The notes beneath the pieces are model-generated. The model made no database searches. It had not been told where the DNA came from and saw only the letters and a list, made by a program, of their open reading frames with translations. DNA of 63,345 nucleotides from contig CAJOEJ010000012.1 of NCBI GenBank assembly GCA_905233375.1, positions 1 through 63,345 on the forward strand, written 5' to 3'. This document shows, piece by piece, positions 23,944 to 33,435 of the stretch. Made by a program: the position numbers and the translations under genes. Origin of the DNA: Paludibacteraceae bacterium. Its GTDB lineage: Bacteria > Bacteroidota > Bacteroidia > Bacteroidales > Paludibacteraceae. The first letter of the stretch is position 1, and the number at the start of each line of letters is the position of its first letter.

Positions 23944-26900
23944 TTATTTGGCTTTTTTTTGTTTTTTAGGCTTCTTTTTGGCATCCGACCAGTTAAAGTC
24001 TTTCTTCCAGACGAGTCCGACTCCCTGAATAGTGGAAGCCTGCCGGAGAGAATACTTATCCACCATATGGGTGTATCCCTTGAGCCGCAACTGTCCGTCT
24101 TCCGTCAGCAACACTTCCACCTCCAGATCGCCGAAGAACGGCTGGCTGGCTATCATGTCGTTGTAACGATAGCCCACATTGCCGTTGATAACGAGCCTGT
24201 CGATGGGCTGCAACTGGAACTGGGCTTCATACTCCTGGCTCATTCCATTGGAGGCTTCGTCCGTACGGATAGCCACTCCGAGCGTCAGCATGTTCGTCAG
24301 TTTGGAGAGCCACGCATTGATCTGGCTGGTGACGGTGGAAGACAGCAACGAATAGGTGGAGTTGAGGGTTGCCATCTGGGCGTTTATCATATATTCAGGC
24401 GTAAAGAAGCGGCTGAAGACCAATAGATAGATGACCTGTCTCATCAGCATCTCGTCGGTATTGATCACCTGCTTGACCTGTTGCTGCAACGCCTGGTCGC
24501 TCATGGGGAACTCCAACGAGAAGTTCAGGATGGGGTTATTGAGCGTACCTGTCATATGCAGGCATGTGAGCACCGGTATATTGGTTCGGGAAGTGGTCAA
24601 CTGGTCTATCTCATCGCCGAACAGGTCGCGCAGGTTGGCTGTAACGCGGTACTTGGCTGTCACATCCAGTTGCGGATTGGACGGATCGCCGGAGAAATTA
24701 ATGACCGACCCTTCGCCTACCGTAAACTCCTTGCGAATCATATTGGCAATCGTATAGGAAAGCGTACCCTGCTGAATATCATAGGTTCCCAACAGGTGTG
24801 TATCTCCCGTTTCCGTATCATACGCCAAGCGGAAGGCACCCGCTCCGCGCGCCTGGATCATATCGCCGTTACGCTCGCCGAGCACCAGTTGGAACAACAG
24901 TCTCGGATTGACCTCTATATTCAGTTTGAGCACACATTTTGCCGCACGCTTGAATGCATCCGAAACGGCATTGCGCCTGTTGACCACATTATCAATATTA
25001 TCCAGGTCGGTCTCCCCTGTATGCAGCTCCACCTCCAAGGTATCCGGATGAGTCACAAAATGGACGAAAGAAGACTCATAGGCGGAGGAAGCATTGTCCA
25101 GACTGAGCCGGAAGCGCGAGTTACGCTCCGTACGCGCATCGGCATTGACGAGGATGTTATCGTCAGAACCTGTCACATCCACTTTTCCCGAAGCATACAC
25201 GTGTCCCTGAATCATCTCGCCGGAAGCGTTCTTGTCATACACCAATGCATTCATTGCATCCACATGCAGATTCAACACAAAATCGTGGAACTGCGTGTGT
25301 CTGATTTCTCCGTTCACCATCACCGGATTGCCCTCCTCGTCCGTCAGATGCACCTCCGGGAAGCGGATAGAGGTTGAATCGAGCACAATCGTATCGGAAG
25401 GTATGGTATAACGTACCCCGGTCCAAGGGAGTGTCAGTCCCGCCTCCTCTGCATTAGCGCGCACAAGGACATAAACGCCCACTTTCTTGTCCCCTCCGAC
25501 AACCACGTGTCCCGTTGCCGTTCCGTCCAGATCATACAAGACGGAAGAGGTCCAGTGGTTGACGAACGCCAGCGGCACCGAACGGGTCTGCATATCCAGC
25601 CTCCACGTTCCCATCGGATCCAGCAAAGCGGCACCATTCAAATCGACTATGGTCTGATGCGTGGCAGGTTCATACACATCGGCATGAAACGCCAAGGTGT
25701 CCCGGATAAAGAGATCCACATCCGCGTCCCCGAACCGACAGTTATTGAGTCCCATCGAATCCACATGAATCCGGGTCTCGATCTGCGGTTTGCGAAGCGC
25801 CGAAGTGATAGCCGCTTTGCCGGTTAGCAAGCCGTTGAACATGATGGTCTGCACCGGTAACACGAAAGGTACGACATAGGAAGCATTGATGCGCTTCAGA
25901 TCAACCGACAAGGTATCGTTGGCGCTCCGGGAAGCCAGACCATTGGCAAGGATATGCTGCCCGCCCCCTTCAAAGAGAAAATGACGAACCGCCAAGGTCG
26001 TATCCGCCGCACAATAAGTAATACGGCTCTCGCCCAAGGTATAAAGCGAATCGCGCAAGAGCAAGGTACCCGGCATGAAATGACAATCCACCAAGGGACG
26101 TTTGTTGAACAGGGAGAAATGGGTGATCACTTTTATATCGCCGCCATAGTTTCCCGCCCTCTGCGCGGCTACGAGTGCACGCTGGCGCTCGTGAACCGTC
26201 AGGTCGGTGCCCAAGGCACGCTGTAACTCACGCGGCGTCAGGGACTGCCATCCTTCGGGCAACAGTTCCTCCAAACGGTCCTGCTGGCGCAGCGTCACAT
26301 GAGTGAGCAGGGTATCGCGAAAAGCCAGTGTGGAAAAGACCGTCTGCATTTTCATCGCTTCGGTCGAAATGCTCAATGCCAAGCCTGAACCGCCTTCCAC
26401 CGAATGACGCAGGGAATCCACCGTATTGAGCGTCAAGGTCAGATCATGCAAGGGCGTGTTTCCCGCCCTGATTCCCGGAGCAAAGAACGAGACATTCAAA
26501 TGAGGTTCGGCAGCCGGCTGCAACGAAGCTGTCATACGGAAAACGGGATGGTCGGACAAGGTGACCGGAGCCACGAAGAGACGTTGTATATCCCTCAACC
26601 GCTCGCCGTCCGCTGTCAACGTAAAGGAGACCGGTTCCCAGTTGCGAGCCGGTGCCGGAACAGCAGAAGGCAGATAATGATGCAACATCGCCTGCCCTGC
26701 CGGTACGATATCCGCATAGCGGAAAATGCCTTTCCAGACAGCCACGCCGAAATCCGAACGAAGAGAGACAGACTTGTTATGATGACGGTCGGCATCCACC
26801 AACAGCTGGATCTGCTGCATCTGAATAGAATCGTATGCCGTTCCGACAAACAGCGAGTCGATGACCATGTATCCGCTCATCTCGTCCGGCCGGGCACCAT

Positions 26901-28569
26901 TCATATCCACCGCCACGGCAAAACGGGTACGTAACGGAGCCGCCAGACGCTCCAATCCCAACACCTCCGTATCAAAATGCGAGCAACGGAGATTGAAATT
27001 AACCTCCGGGTTCCTATCCTTCAAACTCACTACACCGTCAAATGCCAATGCGATGTGCGGGTCATTGATTGCCAGTTGTCCACCATAATGTTGCGGTTCA
27101 AAATGCCCGTTGACGGTCAGGTCAGCATAGGTGTAGTTATTATACGTCAGTTCGCTCACATGCGCCTTGGCATTCCCCCTGATCCGCCCCTGATTGATAT
27201 GCCCTGCCGAAGTAATATCAATCGTTGCCGTACCCAGTTTGGGTTCCGCCATCAACCGTCCCAAACGCAGTTTACGTCCCACCACGCGGGCATCATATTG
27301 CATATGACCGAAGAGCGAGTCGGAGCGGAACGTACCGTCCGTTGTGATCGTACCTACGGCAGTACGGAACGCACCGTGAAGGGTCAGATCATGCAACCGT
27401 CCTTCCGCCAATCCGCGATAATGTATATCCCCTAACCGATGTACCAAAGCCGGCAAACGGACAGGGCGGTGATACAAAGAAGACAAAAAATCCTGCAACC
27501 GGACAGCGTTCGTATGTACATCGGTGAGGTTGGCACGCAAATAAGGATTTTTCAAATCCGGCAATCCGATGGCACTCACATCTCCCGCCAGCACCGTATT
27601 TCCGTCATAGCGGACACTCAGGTTGTCAAAGTACAATGAATCCAGAGTGCCCCCCAGTTCACCGGTCATGCTGACGGCATCGTTCAGTCCGCTGAAACGC
27701 GGGAAGAAAAGCGACAAGTCGGATGGTACCAATTCGGCTTCGCGGAACGACAAAGAGAAACGTATCTCATGGGCAGATCGGCTGAGAAACAAGGTGTCTC
27801 CCTGCGGATAATGCACCTCCATTCCACTCAAGTCCAAACGGGAATGAGGCAAGCGGACGGTCATCGTAGGCATGGATGCCAGCGTGTCGTTCATCACCAG
27901 ATGCGCCCGGACATTCTCCACCTCAAACCGGTCATTCCCTTTTCGCACCGACATGGTCCACTCACTTATCTGCGCATCCAGCAACTCATCGCTCAACTGA
28001 TGCAAATCAATATCGGCATACGGGACAAATGTCTCATAGTCCTCGTAATGCAGACGGATGTTTTTGAGGCGGACATCCTTTACGGCAACGGCACGCTGCA
28101 TCGGCATAGGGGTTTCCGTCTCCTTCTCATGGCGGAAAGCATCTACCAGGAACTGATAGTTCCATTCCCCGCCGGCACTCCGGTACACCTTTCCCACCAC
28201 ACTTTCCAAACTGACATGGGAGAAGCGAATCTCGTTATTCAGCAGCGCCATGGGGCTATACTGCGCCATCAGCTGCGATACATACAATAGGGTGTCATGC
28301 TGCCTGTCCTCGACATAGATATCCCGGATCGTCAGTCGCGCAGGGAAACGATATTCGACTGCGCCCACCTGCGCCTTCGTACCTAACGCGCGCGACAACT
28401 CCGCCGTTGCCAACCGTACGGCAGCCGTCTCCACGCGGTCACTCGCCAAGACCGCCAACAACATGCCTAACACCAGCAACAAACTGATGCACAGCACCGC
28501 TACTATGTATAAAAAACGTTTCAATTCATTCCACGCGTCTATGATAATGATAGTCGCCAAAACGGTCAT
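23944..28569 (-). CDS. tamB: TamB-like translocation and assembly protein (DUF490)
   Basis: A 1541-residue protein. An N-terminal membrane anchor (FLYIVAVLCISLLLVLGMLLAVLA) is followed by a very long beta-rich body with repeated short strands. The C-terminal DUF490/TamB domain includes FSGDPSNPQLDVTAKYR, LTCLHMTGTLNNP and LVFSRFFTPEY. TamB bridges inner and outer membrane and helps outer-membrane protein or lipid traffic. The ATG at 28569 overlaps the rhomboid gene by 44 nt. A TTG at 28524, just after the rhomboid stop, gives a more usual start immediately before the anchor. It is co-transcribed with the rhomboid gene. Confidence 0.92.
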   Translation of the reverse strand: MTVLATIIIIDAWNELKRFLYIVAVLCISLLLVLGMLLAVLASDRVETAAVRLATAELSRALGTKAQVGAVEYRFPARLTIRDIYVEDRQHDTLLYVSQLMAQYSPMALLNNEIRFSHVSLESVVGKVYRSAGGEWNYQFLVDAFRHEKETETPMPMQRAVAVKDVRLKNIRLHYEDYETFVPYADIDLHQLSDELLDAQISEWTMSVRKGNDRFEVENVRAHLVMNDTLASMPTMTVRLPHSRLDLSGMEVHYPQGDTLFLSRSAHEIRFSLSFREAELVPSDLSLFFPRFSGLNDAVSMTGELGGTLDSLYFDNLSVRYDGNTVLAGDVSAIGLPDLKNPYLRANLTDVHTNAVRLQDFLSSLYHRPVRLPALVHRLGDIHYRGLAEGRLHDLTLHGAFRTAVGTITTDGTFRSDSLFGHMQYDARVVGRKLRLGRLMAEPKLGTATIDITSAGHINQGRIRGNAKAHVSELTYNNYTYADLTVNGHFEPQHYGGQLAINDPHIALAFDGVVSLKDRNPEVNFNLRCSHFDTEVLGLERLAAPLRTRFAVAVDMNGARPDEMSGYMVIDSLFVGTAYDSIQMQQIQLLVDADRHHNKSVSLRSDFGVAVWKGIFRYADIVPAGQAMLHHYLPSAVPAPARNWEPVSFTLTADGERLRDIQRLFVAPVTLSDHPVFRMTASLQPAAEPHLNVSFFAPGIRAGNTPLHDLTLTLNTVDSLRHSVEGGSGLALSISTEAMKMQTVFSTLAFRDTLLTHVTLRQQDRLEELLPEGWQSLTPRELQRALGTDLTVHERQRALVAAQRAGNYGGDIKVITHFSLFNKRPLVDCHFMPGTLLLRDSLYTLGESRITYCAADTTLAVRHFLFEGGGQHILANGLASRSANDTLSVDLKRINASYVVPFVLPVQTIMFNGLLTGKAAITSALRKPQIETRIHVDSMGLNNCRFGDADVDLFIRDTLAFHADVYEPATHQTIVDLNGAALLDPMGTWRLDMQTRSVPLAFVNHWTSSVLYDLDGTATGHVVVGGDKKVGVYVLVRANAEEAGLTLPWTGVRYTIPSDTIVLDSTSIRFPEVHLTDEEGNPVMVNGEIRHTQFHDFVLNLHVDAMNALVYDKNASGEMIQGHVYASGKVDVTGSDDNILVNADARTERNSRFRLSLDNASSAYESSFVHFVTHPDTLEVELHTGETDLDNIDNVVNRRNAVSDAFKRAAKCVLKLNIEVNPRLLFQLVLGERNGDMIQARGAGAFRLAYDTETGDTHLLGTYDIQQGTLSYTIANMIRKEFTVGEGSVINFSGDPSNPQLDVTAKYRVTANLRDLFGDEIDQLTTSRTNIPVLTCLHMTGTLNNPILNFSLEFPMSDQALQQQVKQVINTDEMLMRQVIYLLVFSRFFTPEYMINAQMATLNSTYSLLSSTVTSQINAWLSKLTNMLTLGVAIRTDEASNGMSQEYEAQFQLQPIDRLVINGNVGYRYNDMIASQPFFGDLEVEVLLTEDGQLRLKGYTHMVDKYSLRQASTIQGVGLVWKKDFNWSDAKKKPKKQKKAK

Positions 28570-29287
28570 CCCCGTCGTTGGGACGACGGCGGAACCACCC
28601 TTTCACCCGTTCCCATCCTTCTCCGGTAAATGGTTCACGCCAATGGGTCTTCCGCCAATAGAGGATCAGCAACCAACCGAACAGCATTCCACCCAAATGG
28701 GCAAAATGGGCAATATGGTCCGCAGTCAAACCCGCCGCCGACCCCAAGCCTGCGAACAACTCAATCGCTGCATACACTATAACGAAAGTGCGTGCGCGTA
28801 TGGGTACCGGGAAGAACAAGATGTACATCGGTACGTCCGGATACAACCATCCGAAAGCGAACAAGATACCGAATACCGCCCCGGAAGCACCGATTGTATT
28901 CAGGCAGTAAGCATACTGGGACAGGATTAACGGATCGTAATGCGATCCCATGTTCGCCAACATTGCCAGCCAGACACATTCCTGAATCACCGCTGCGCCT
29001 ATCCCGCATACCAGATAGTACACCAGAAAGCGGCGCTCGCCCCACTCTCTCTCAATGACAGGCGCGAACATCCATACCGCAAACATATTAAAGAATATAT
29101 GTCCGAGGTTGGCATGCAGGAACATATAGGTGACAGGCTGCCACCAATGGAATGACTGAGCGGCAAAATAATGCAGACCGCCGATGGAATTCAAATCAAT
29201 ACCCGCCCGCTGCAAAACAGCGGTAAGCAGGTAAACAATTATGTTTGCTATCAACAGATAGCGTGTTACTGTAGGTAAATTTCTCAT
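28526..29287 (-). CDS. Rhomboid-family intramembrane serine protease
   Basis: A 253-residue protein with six or more membrane segments. Catalytic serine lies in GASGAVFG, and the partner histidine in HFAHLGGMLFG. The early HANLGHIFFNM loop motif is also present. Rhomboids cleave transmembrane segments within the membrane; the substrate is not predictable. The C-terminus (YHYHRRVE) overlaps the tamB reading frame. Confidence 0.94.
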   Translation of the reverse strand: MRNLPTVTRYLLIANIIVYLLTAVLQRAGIDLNSIGGLHYFAAQSFHWWQPVTYMFLHANLGHIFFNMFAVWMFAPVIEREWGERRFLVYYLVCGIGAAVIQECVWLAMLANMGSHYDPLILSQYAYCLNTIGASGAVFGILFAFGWLYPDVPMYILFFPVPIRARTFVIVYAAIELFAGLGSAAGLTADHIAHFAHLGGMLFGWLLILYWRKTHWREPFTGEGWERVKGWFRRRPNDGDDRFGDYHYHRRVE

Positions 29288-29295
29288 TTCGGGTG

Positions 29296-29331
29296 CAAAG
29301 ATACAACAATTTTATGAAATATCCACACAAA
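29296..29331 (-). promoter_or_regulatory. Putative promoter of the rhomboid-tamB unit
   Basis: On the minus strand, TATCTTTG (29296-29303) is a strong -7 match, 8 nt from the ATG. The nearest TTTG (29328-29331) is 24 nt away, longer than usual, so only the -7 is well supported. Confidence 0.5.
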
Positions 29332-29396
29332 AAGTGCGCCTTTTTGCTAAAAAAGCGAAAATTTTTCAAAAAATTGCATTTTTTTTGCTAAATTTG

Positions 29397-29427
29397 TTGG
29401 TAGAATAAAAAAAAAGCAGTAAATTTG
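29397..29427 (+). promoter_or_regulatory. Promoter of the HU gene
   Basis: TTGG at 29397-29400 and TAAATTTG at 29420-29427 with 19 nt between match the Bacteroidota -33/-7 pattern. The leader to the ATG is about 55 nt and AT-rich, with no Shine-Dalgarno. Confidence 0.75.
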
Positions 29428-29488
29428 CACTCGCAAAATGTTGCAAACAAAAAATTAACCGTTATTAATAACAAAACAATTAACCATT

Positions 29489-29752
29489 ATGAACAAATCA
29501 GCACTTATTGAAGCTGTTGCCGCAAAGGCACAGGTTAGCAAGGCACAAGCAGCAAAAGTTCTTGACGCAGCTCTTGAGGCAGCCGTTGAGGCAGTTAAAG
29601 CAGGTGAAGGCGTACAGATCGTAGGCTATGCTACTCTGGCAGTAGTAGAGAAACCCGCTCGCAAAGCTAAAAACCCGCGTACCGGTGCGGTAGTTGAGGT
29701 TCCGGCAAAGAAAGTCGTTAAGGCTAAATTGGGCGCAAAATTCGCTCTCTAA
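29489..29752 (+). CDS. HU-type DNA-binding protein
   Basis: An 87-residue nucleoid protein. The N-terminal helical dimerisation part (MNKSALIEAVAAKAQVSK) and the beta arm (ARKAKNPRTGAVVEVPAKK) with the proline of the intercalating tip are recognisable. It is alanine-rich and short, as HU usually is. It has its own promoter and terminator, in line with high, independent expression. Confidence 0.95.
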   Translation: MNKSALIEAVAAKAQVSKAQAAKVLDAALEAAVEAVKAGEGVQIVGYATLAVVEKPARKAKNPRTGAVVEVPAKKVVKAKLGAKFAL

Positions 29753-29772
29753 TTCAGTTATGTATCTGTAAT

Positions 29773-29808
29773 AACGAGTTGTCCTGCTTGTCGGGCAACT
29801 CGTTTTGT
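29773..29808 (+). terminator. Intrinsic terminator after HU
   Basis: AACGAGTTG and CAACTCGTT form a perfect 9-bp stem with a 14-nt loop, followed by TTTTG, 20 nt after the HU stop. Confidence 0.8.
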
Positions 29809-29829
29809 GTCTGTTTATTAGATTAAGGT

Positions 29830-30411
29830 ATGACAAATATAATATTATTCGGTGCTCCGGGTAGCGGCAAAGGAACACAATCTCAGCTGATTGTAGAGAA
29901 ATACGGTTTACAACACCTGTCCACCGGCGAAGTGCTTCGCGCGGAAATAGCCACCGGCAGTGAACTGGGCAAAAAAATTGATTCGTTGATTTCGGAAGGG
30001 AATCTGGTGCCGGACGATATGATGTACGGTGTTATCGAGAACTACATTGCCGGATTGCCAAAGCATTGCAAAGGTACCATCTTTGACGGTTATCCCCGTA
30101 CGGTTGCCCAGGCTGTCGCATTGACATCGCTGCTCAAGAAATACAAACTGGACGCCCTGATGATAGACCTGATGGTTGATGAACAGTTGCTGATTCAGCG
30201 TCTTATCGAGCGTGGGAAAGTAAGCGGACGCGCCGATGACAACCTGAACACCATCCGCCATCGTATTGCTGTTTATCATGACCAGACTGAACCTATCGCG
30301 CATTATTACCTGCGTCACGGTAATTATTTTGCAGTAAACGGAAATCACGGTGTGGAGGATGTATTCCTGCAAATCAAACGAATTATTGACCGAGAGGCAA
30401 AAAACAAATAA
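29830..30411 (+). CDS. adk: Adenylate kinase
   Basis: A 193-residue enzyme that interconverts ATP + AMP and 2 ADP. The P-loop is GAPGSGKGT at 8-16, the AMP-binding block is LSTGEVLRAE, the FDGYPRT motif follows, and RGKVSGRADD contains the lid arginines. The lid is the short form without a zinc-binding insertion. It lies 3 nt upstream of obgE, with which it is co-transcribed. Confidence 0.97.
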   Translation: MTNIILFGAPGSGKGTQSQLIVEKYGLQHLSTGEVLRAEIATGSELGKKIDSLISEGNLVPDDMMYGVIENYIAGLPKHCKGTIFDGYPRTVAQAVALTSLLKKYKLDALMIDLMVDEQLLIQRLIERGKVSGRADDNLNTIRHRIAVYHDQTEPIAHYYLRHGNYFAVNGNHGVEDVFLQIKRIIDREAKNK

Positions 30412-30414
30412 ACC

Positions 30415-31596
30415 ATGACCAATTTTATCGACTACGTAAAGATATACTGCCGCTCCGGCAAGGGCGGCGCAGGTTGTATGCACCTTCATCGAGCCAAATA
30501 CCTGCCCAAAGGCGGACCTGACGGCGGTGACGGAGGCAAAGGCGGGTCGATAATTTTGCGCGGGAACCGCAATCTATGGACCTTGCTGCACCTGAAATAC
30601 CAGAAACATATTTTAGCGACAGACGGCGGCAAGGGCGGTCAGAGCCGTTCATTCGGCAAAGACGGTGAGGACAAGATCATCGAGGTACCGTGCGGCACGG
30701 TGGTTTATGACGGCGAGACAGGCGAGTGGATATGCGAAGTCAAAGAGCATAACGAGCGTGTCGTGCTGCTCAAAGGCGGACGAGGCGGTTTGGGAAACTG
30801 GCATTTCCGCACAGCGACCAACCAGGCACCCCGTTATGCGCAGCCCGGCGAGCCGGCGCAGGAGCGTACCGTCATCATGCAACTCAAAGTGCTGGCGGAT
30901 GTCGGTCTGGTCGGATTCCCCAATGCCGGCAAATCGACGCTGCTGAGCGTTGTATCAGCCGCCAAGCCCGAGATAGCCGACTACCCGTTCACCACCCTCA
31001 CCCCGCAACTCGGCATCGTCTCCTACCGCGACGGCCGGTCGTTCTGTATGGCAGATATACCGGGTATCATAGAAGGAGCCGCCGAAGGCAAAGGACTCGG
31101 ATTACGATTCCTGCGCCATATAGAGCGAAATGCGGTTTTGCTGTTCATGGTTCCGGCTACGAGCAAGGATATCATCGGCGAATACAACATTCTGCTGCAC
31201 GAACTGGAGAAATACAATCCCGAACTGCTGACCAAAGCCCGCGTGCTCGCCATCTCCAAAACAGATGTTCCGAGAATAGATGAGGAAGGAAACGAGTTAC
31301 CACCCATATCCGATATCCAATCCCGGATCTCCAATGAGACAGGCATCCCCGTTATCTGTATCTCTTCGTTGACATCGGAAGGTATTGACGAACTCAAGGA
31401 TGCTCTGTGGACGGAATTGAACAAGGAGCAGAACCAAGTGATTGAGATTTCGCATGCGCCGATTGACGTCACGGTGATAGAGAAAGACGAGGAGCCGGCG
31501 GATGACGAACAAGACGAGGAGCAGACGATTTATCTCAACGAGGTGGAAGAAGAGTGGGATCTGAGCAAATACAAAGGTATCGGATGGGATGAATAA
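30415..31596 (+). CDS. obgE: GTPase Obg
   Basis: A 393-residue protein. The glycine-rich OBG fold (RSGKGGAGCMHLHRAK, GGPDGGDGGKGG) is followed by the G domain with P-loop GFPNAGKST, switch I DYPFTTLTP, DIPGIIEGA and SKTD. The C-terminus is an acidic tail (DDEQDEEQTIY). It binds the large ribosomal subunit and couples assembly to stress signalling. It is essential in most bacteria. The adk-obgE pairing is common in Bacteroidota. Confidence 0.97.
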   Translation: MTNFIDYVKIYCRSGKGGAGCMHLHRAKYLPKGGPDGGDGGKGGSIILRGNRNLWTLLHLKYQKHILATDGGKGGQSRSFGKDGEDKIIEVPCGTVVYDGETGEWICEVKEHNERVVLLKGGRGGLGNWHFRTATNQAPRYAQPGEPAQERTVIMQLKVLADVGLVGFPNAGKSTLLSVVSAAKPEIADYPFTTLTPQLGIVSYRDGRSFCMADIPGIIEGAAEGKGLGLRFLRHIERNAVLLFMVPATSKDIIGEYNILLHELEKYNPELLTKARVLAISKTDVPRIDEEGNELPPISDIQSRISNETGIPVICISSLTSEGIDELKDALWTELNKEQNQVIEISHAPIDVTVIEKDEEPADDEQDEEQTIYLNEVEEEWDLSKYKGIGWDE

Positions 31597-31634
31597 AGTT
31601 GAAAGTTGAGAGTTGAAAGTTGAAAGATGAAAGA
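31597..31634. repeat. Simple GTTGAAA-type repeat in the obgE-CLC spacer
   Basis: Imperfect 7-8 bp units (GTTGAAA, GTTGAGA, GTTGAAA, GTTGAAA, GATGAAA) fill the spacer between obgE and the CLC gene. Similar low-complexity strings are frequent between Bacteroidota genes. No promoter is evident. Confidence 0.7.
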
Positions 31635-33424
31635 TGGTGAAGGGAAATTTCTACGATAGAATGATAGAATGGCGGGAACGCCATATCAGCGAGAAGCACC
31701 TGGTGCTCTTGCTGTCATTCTTTGTGGGCGCTTTCTCCGCCGTTGCAGCTGTCCTGCTCAAATCATTCATCCATCTGATCCAATGGTTTGTCGAAACACA
31801 TCTGATTGCCGATACGTATACGTGGTGGTACCTCATTACGCCTATTATCGGTATCACTCTGGCAGCGTTGTTCGTCAAGTATGTGGTACGGGATGATATA
31901 TCTCATGGTATTACCAAGATTCTCTACGCCATTTCGCAACGCAAATCGATCATCAAAGCACATAACATGTGGTCGTCGGTAGTAGGTTCGGGTCTGACAA
32001 TCGGTTTCGGCGGTTCAGTCGGAGCAGAGGCTCCTATCGTGCTGACAGGTGCCGCTATCGGTTCGAATCTTGCCAAAGCATTCCGTTTGGATCAGAAAAC
32101 GATGATGCTCATGATCGGTTGCGGAGCTGCCGGTGCCGTAGGCGGTATCTTCAAAGCGCCTATTGCGGGACTGGTCTTTACGCTGGAGGTGCTGATGATG
32201 GATCTGACGATGACATCCGTAGCACCGCTGCTTATCTCATCCGTTACTGCAACCGCCATCTCGTACATCCTGACAGGAACCGACCCGATGTTCCCATTGG
32301 ACAGCACCGAACCATTCATGGTAAACCGTATTCCGTGGTATCTCATTTTAGGAGCAGTATGCGGTCTGGTCAGCCTGTATTTCACACGGGGCATGAATAC
32401 ACTGGAGCAATGGATGAAGCATAAGGTGGGTAACATGTGGCTCAAATTAATGATAGGCGGTGCCACTTTGAGCATTCTCATCTTCCTCTTTCCTCCCCTT
32501 TACGGTGAGGGCTATGATGTCATCCGCCAACTCATCAACGGAGACAGCCTCAGTGCGATGGAGAACAGTCCGTTAGCCAACGGTCAATGGCTGACCGCTG
32601 ACAGCCAGTGGCTCATCATCGCTTATTTCTCCGCTATCGTATTGATCAAGATAGTGGCGAGTGTTGCTACGAACGGAGCAGGAGGTGTCGGCGGAATCTT
32701 CGCTCCCTCCCTGTTCATGGGTGCTATCGTCGGATTCATTACCGCACGTATCATGAACGTCAGCGGGCTGAATGTGCCAGAAGCCAATTTTGCATTAGTC
32801 GGTATGGCAGGATTGATGTCCGGCGTCATGCACGCCCCCCTGACGGGTATCTTCCTTATCGCCGAACTGACAGGCGGATACCATCTGTTCATGCCGCTAA
32901 TGATAGTGAGCGTCATTTCCTACCTGACCATCATGCTGTTCGAACCCCACTCGCTCTACGCCATGCGTCTGGCTCAGAAAGGCGAACTGCTCACCCATAA
33001 CAAAGATCGTAATGTACTTACTCTGCTGAAGATGGACAGTGTGTTAGAGACGGATTTCGTGACCATTTTTCCGGAGATGACGCTGGGTGAACTGGTGAAA
33101 GTGATTAGTGAAAGTCACCGTAACATCTTCCCTGTCATTGACCATGAGGGACATTTGCGGGGCATATTACTGCTGGATGAAGTGCGTAACATCATGTTCC
33201 AGCCACGTCTGTACAAGCGTTTTACCGTCAGCCAACTCATGACATCTCCCGCCGCCATCCTGCGGTTTGACCTGCCGATGGACAAGGTGATGGAGATATT
33301 TGAGGACACCGGTGCCTGGAACCTGCCGGTAGTTGACCAGGACAAACATTACCTGGGCTTTGTATCCAAATCCAAGATTTTCAATTCCTATCGACATGTT
33401 CTCGTCCATTTCAGCGAGGAATAA
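31634..33424 (+). CDS. CLC-type chloride channel/antiporter with CBS pair
   Basis: A 596-residue membrane protein. CLC signatures are present: GSGLTIGFGGSVGAEAP (contains the gating Glu), GGIFKAPIAGLVFTLE and GGVGGIFAPSLFMG. About ten or more hydrophobic segments make up residues 20-430. Two CBS domains follow from about 460 (LETDFVTIFPEMTLGEL and MTSPAAILRFDLPMDK). CLC proteins move chloride, often against protons. The canonical GREGP is GAEAP here, keeping the Glu. CBS domains usually bind adenine nucleotides. Confidence 0.95.
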   Translation: MVKGNFYDRMIEWRERHISEKHLVLLLSFFVGAFSAVAAVLLKSFIHLIQWFVETHLIADTYTWWYLITPIIGITLAALFVKYVVRDDISHGITKILYAISQRKSIIKAHNMWSSVVGSGLTIGFGGSVGAEAPIVLTGAAIGSNLAKAFRLDQKTMMLMIGCGAAGAVGGIFKAPIAGLVFTLEVLMMDLTMTSVAPLLISSVTATAISYILTGTDPMFPLDSTEPFMVNRIPWYLILGAVCGLVSLYFTRGMNTLEQWMKHKVGNMWLKLMIGGATLSILIFLFPPLYGEGYDVIRQLINGDSLSAMENSPLANGQWLTADSQWLIIAYFSAIVLIKIVASVATNGAGGVGGIFAPSLFMGAIVGFITARIMNVSGLNVPEANFALVGMAGLMSGVMHAPLTGIFLIAELTGGYHLFMPLMIVSVISYLTIMLFEPHSLYAMRLAQKGELLTHNKDRNVLTLLKMDSVLETDFVTIFPEMTLGELVKVISESHRNIFPVIDHEGHLRGILLLDEVRNIMFQPRLYKRFTVSQLMTSPAAILRFDLPMDKVMEIFEDTGAWNLPVVDQDKHYLGFVSKSKIFNSYRHVLVHFSEE

Positions 33425-33435
33425 ACATATCTCAT

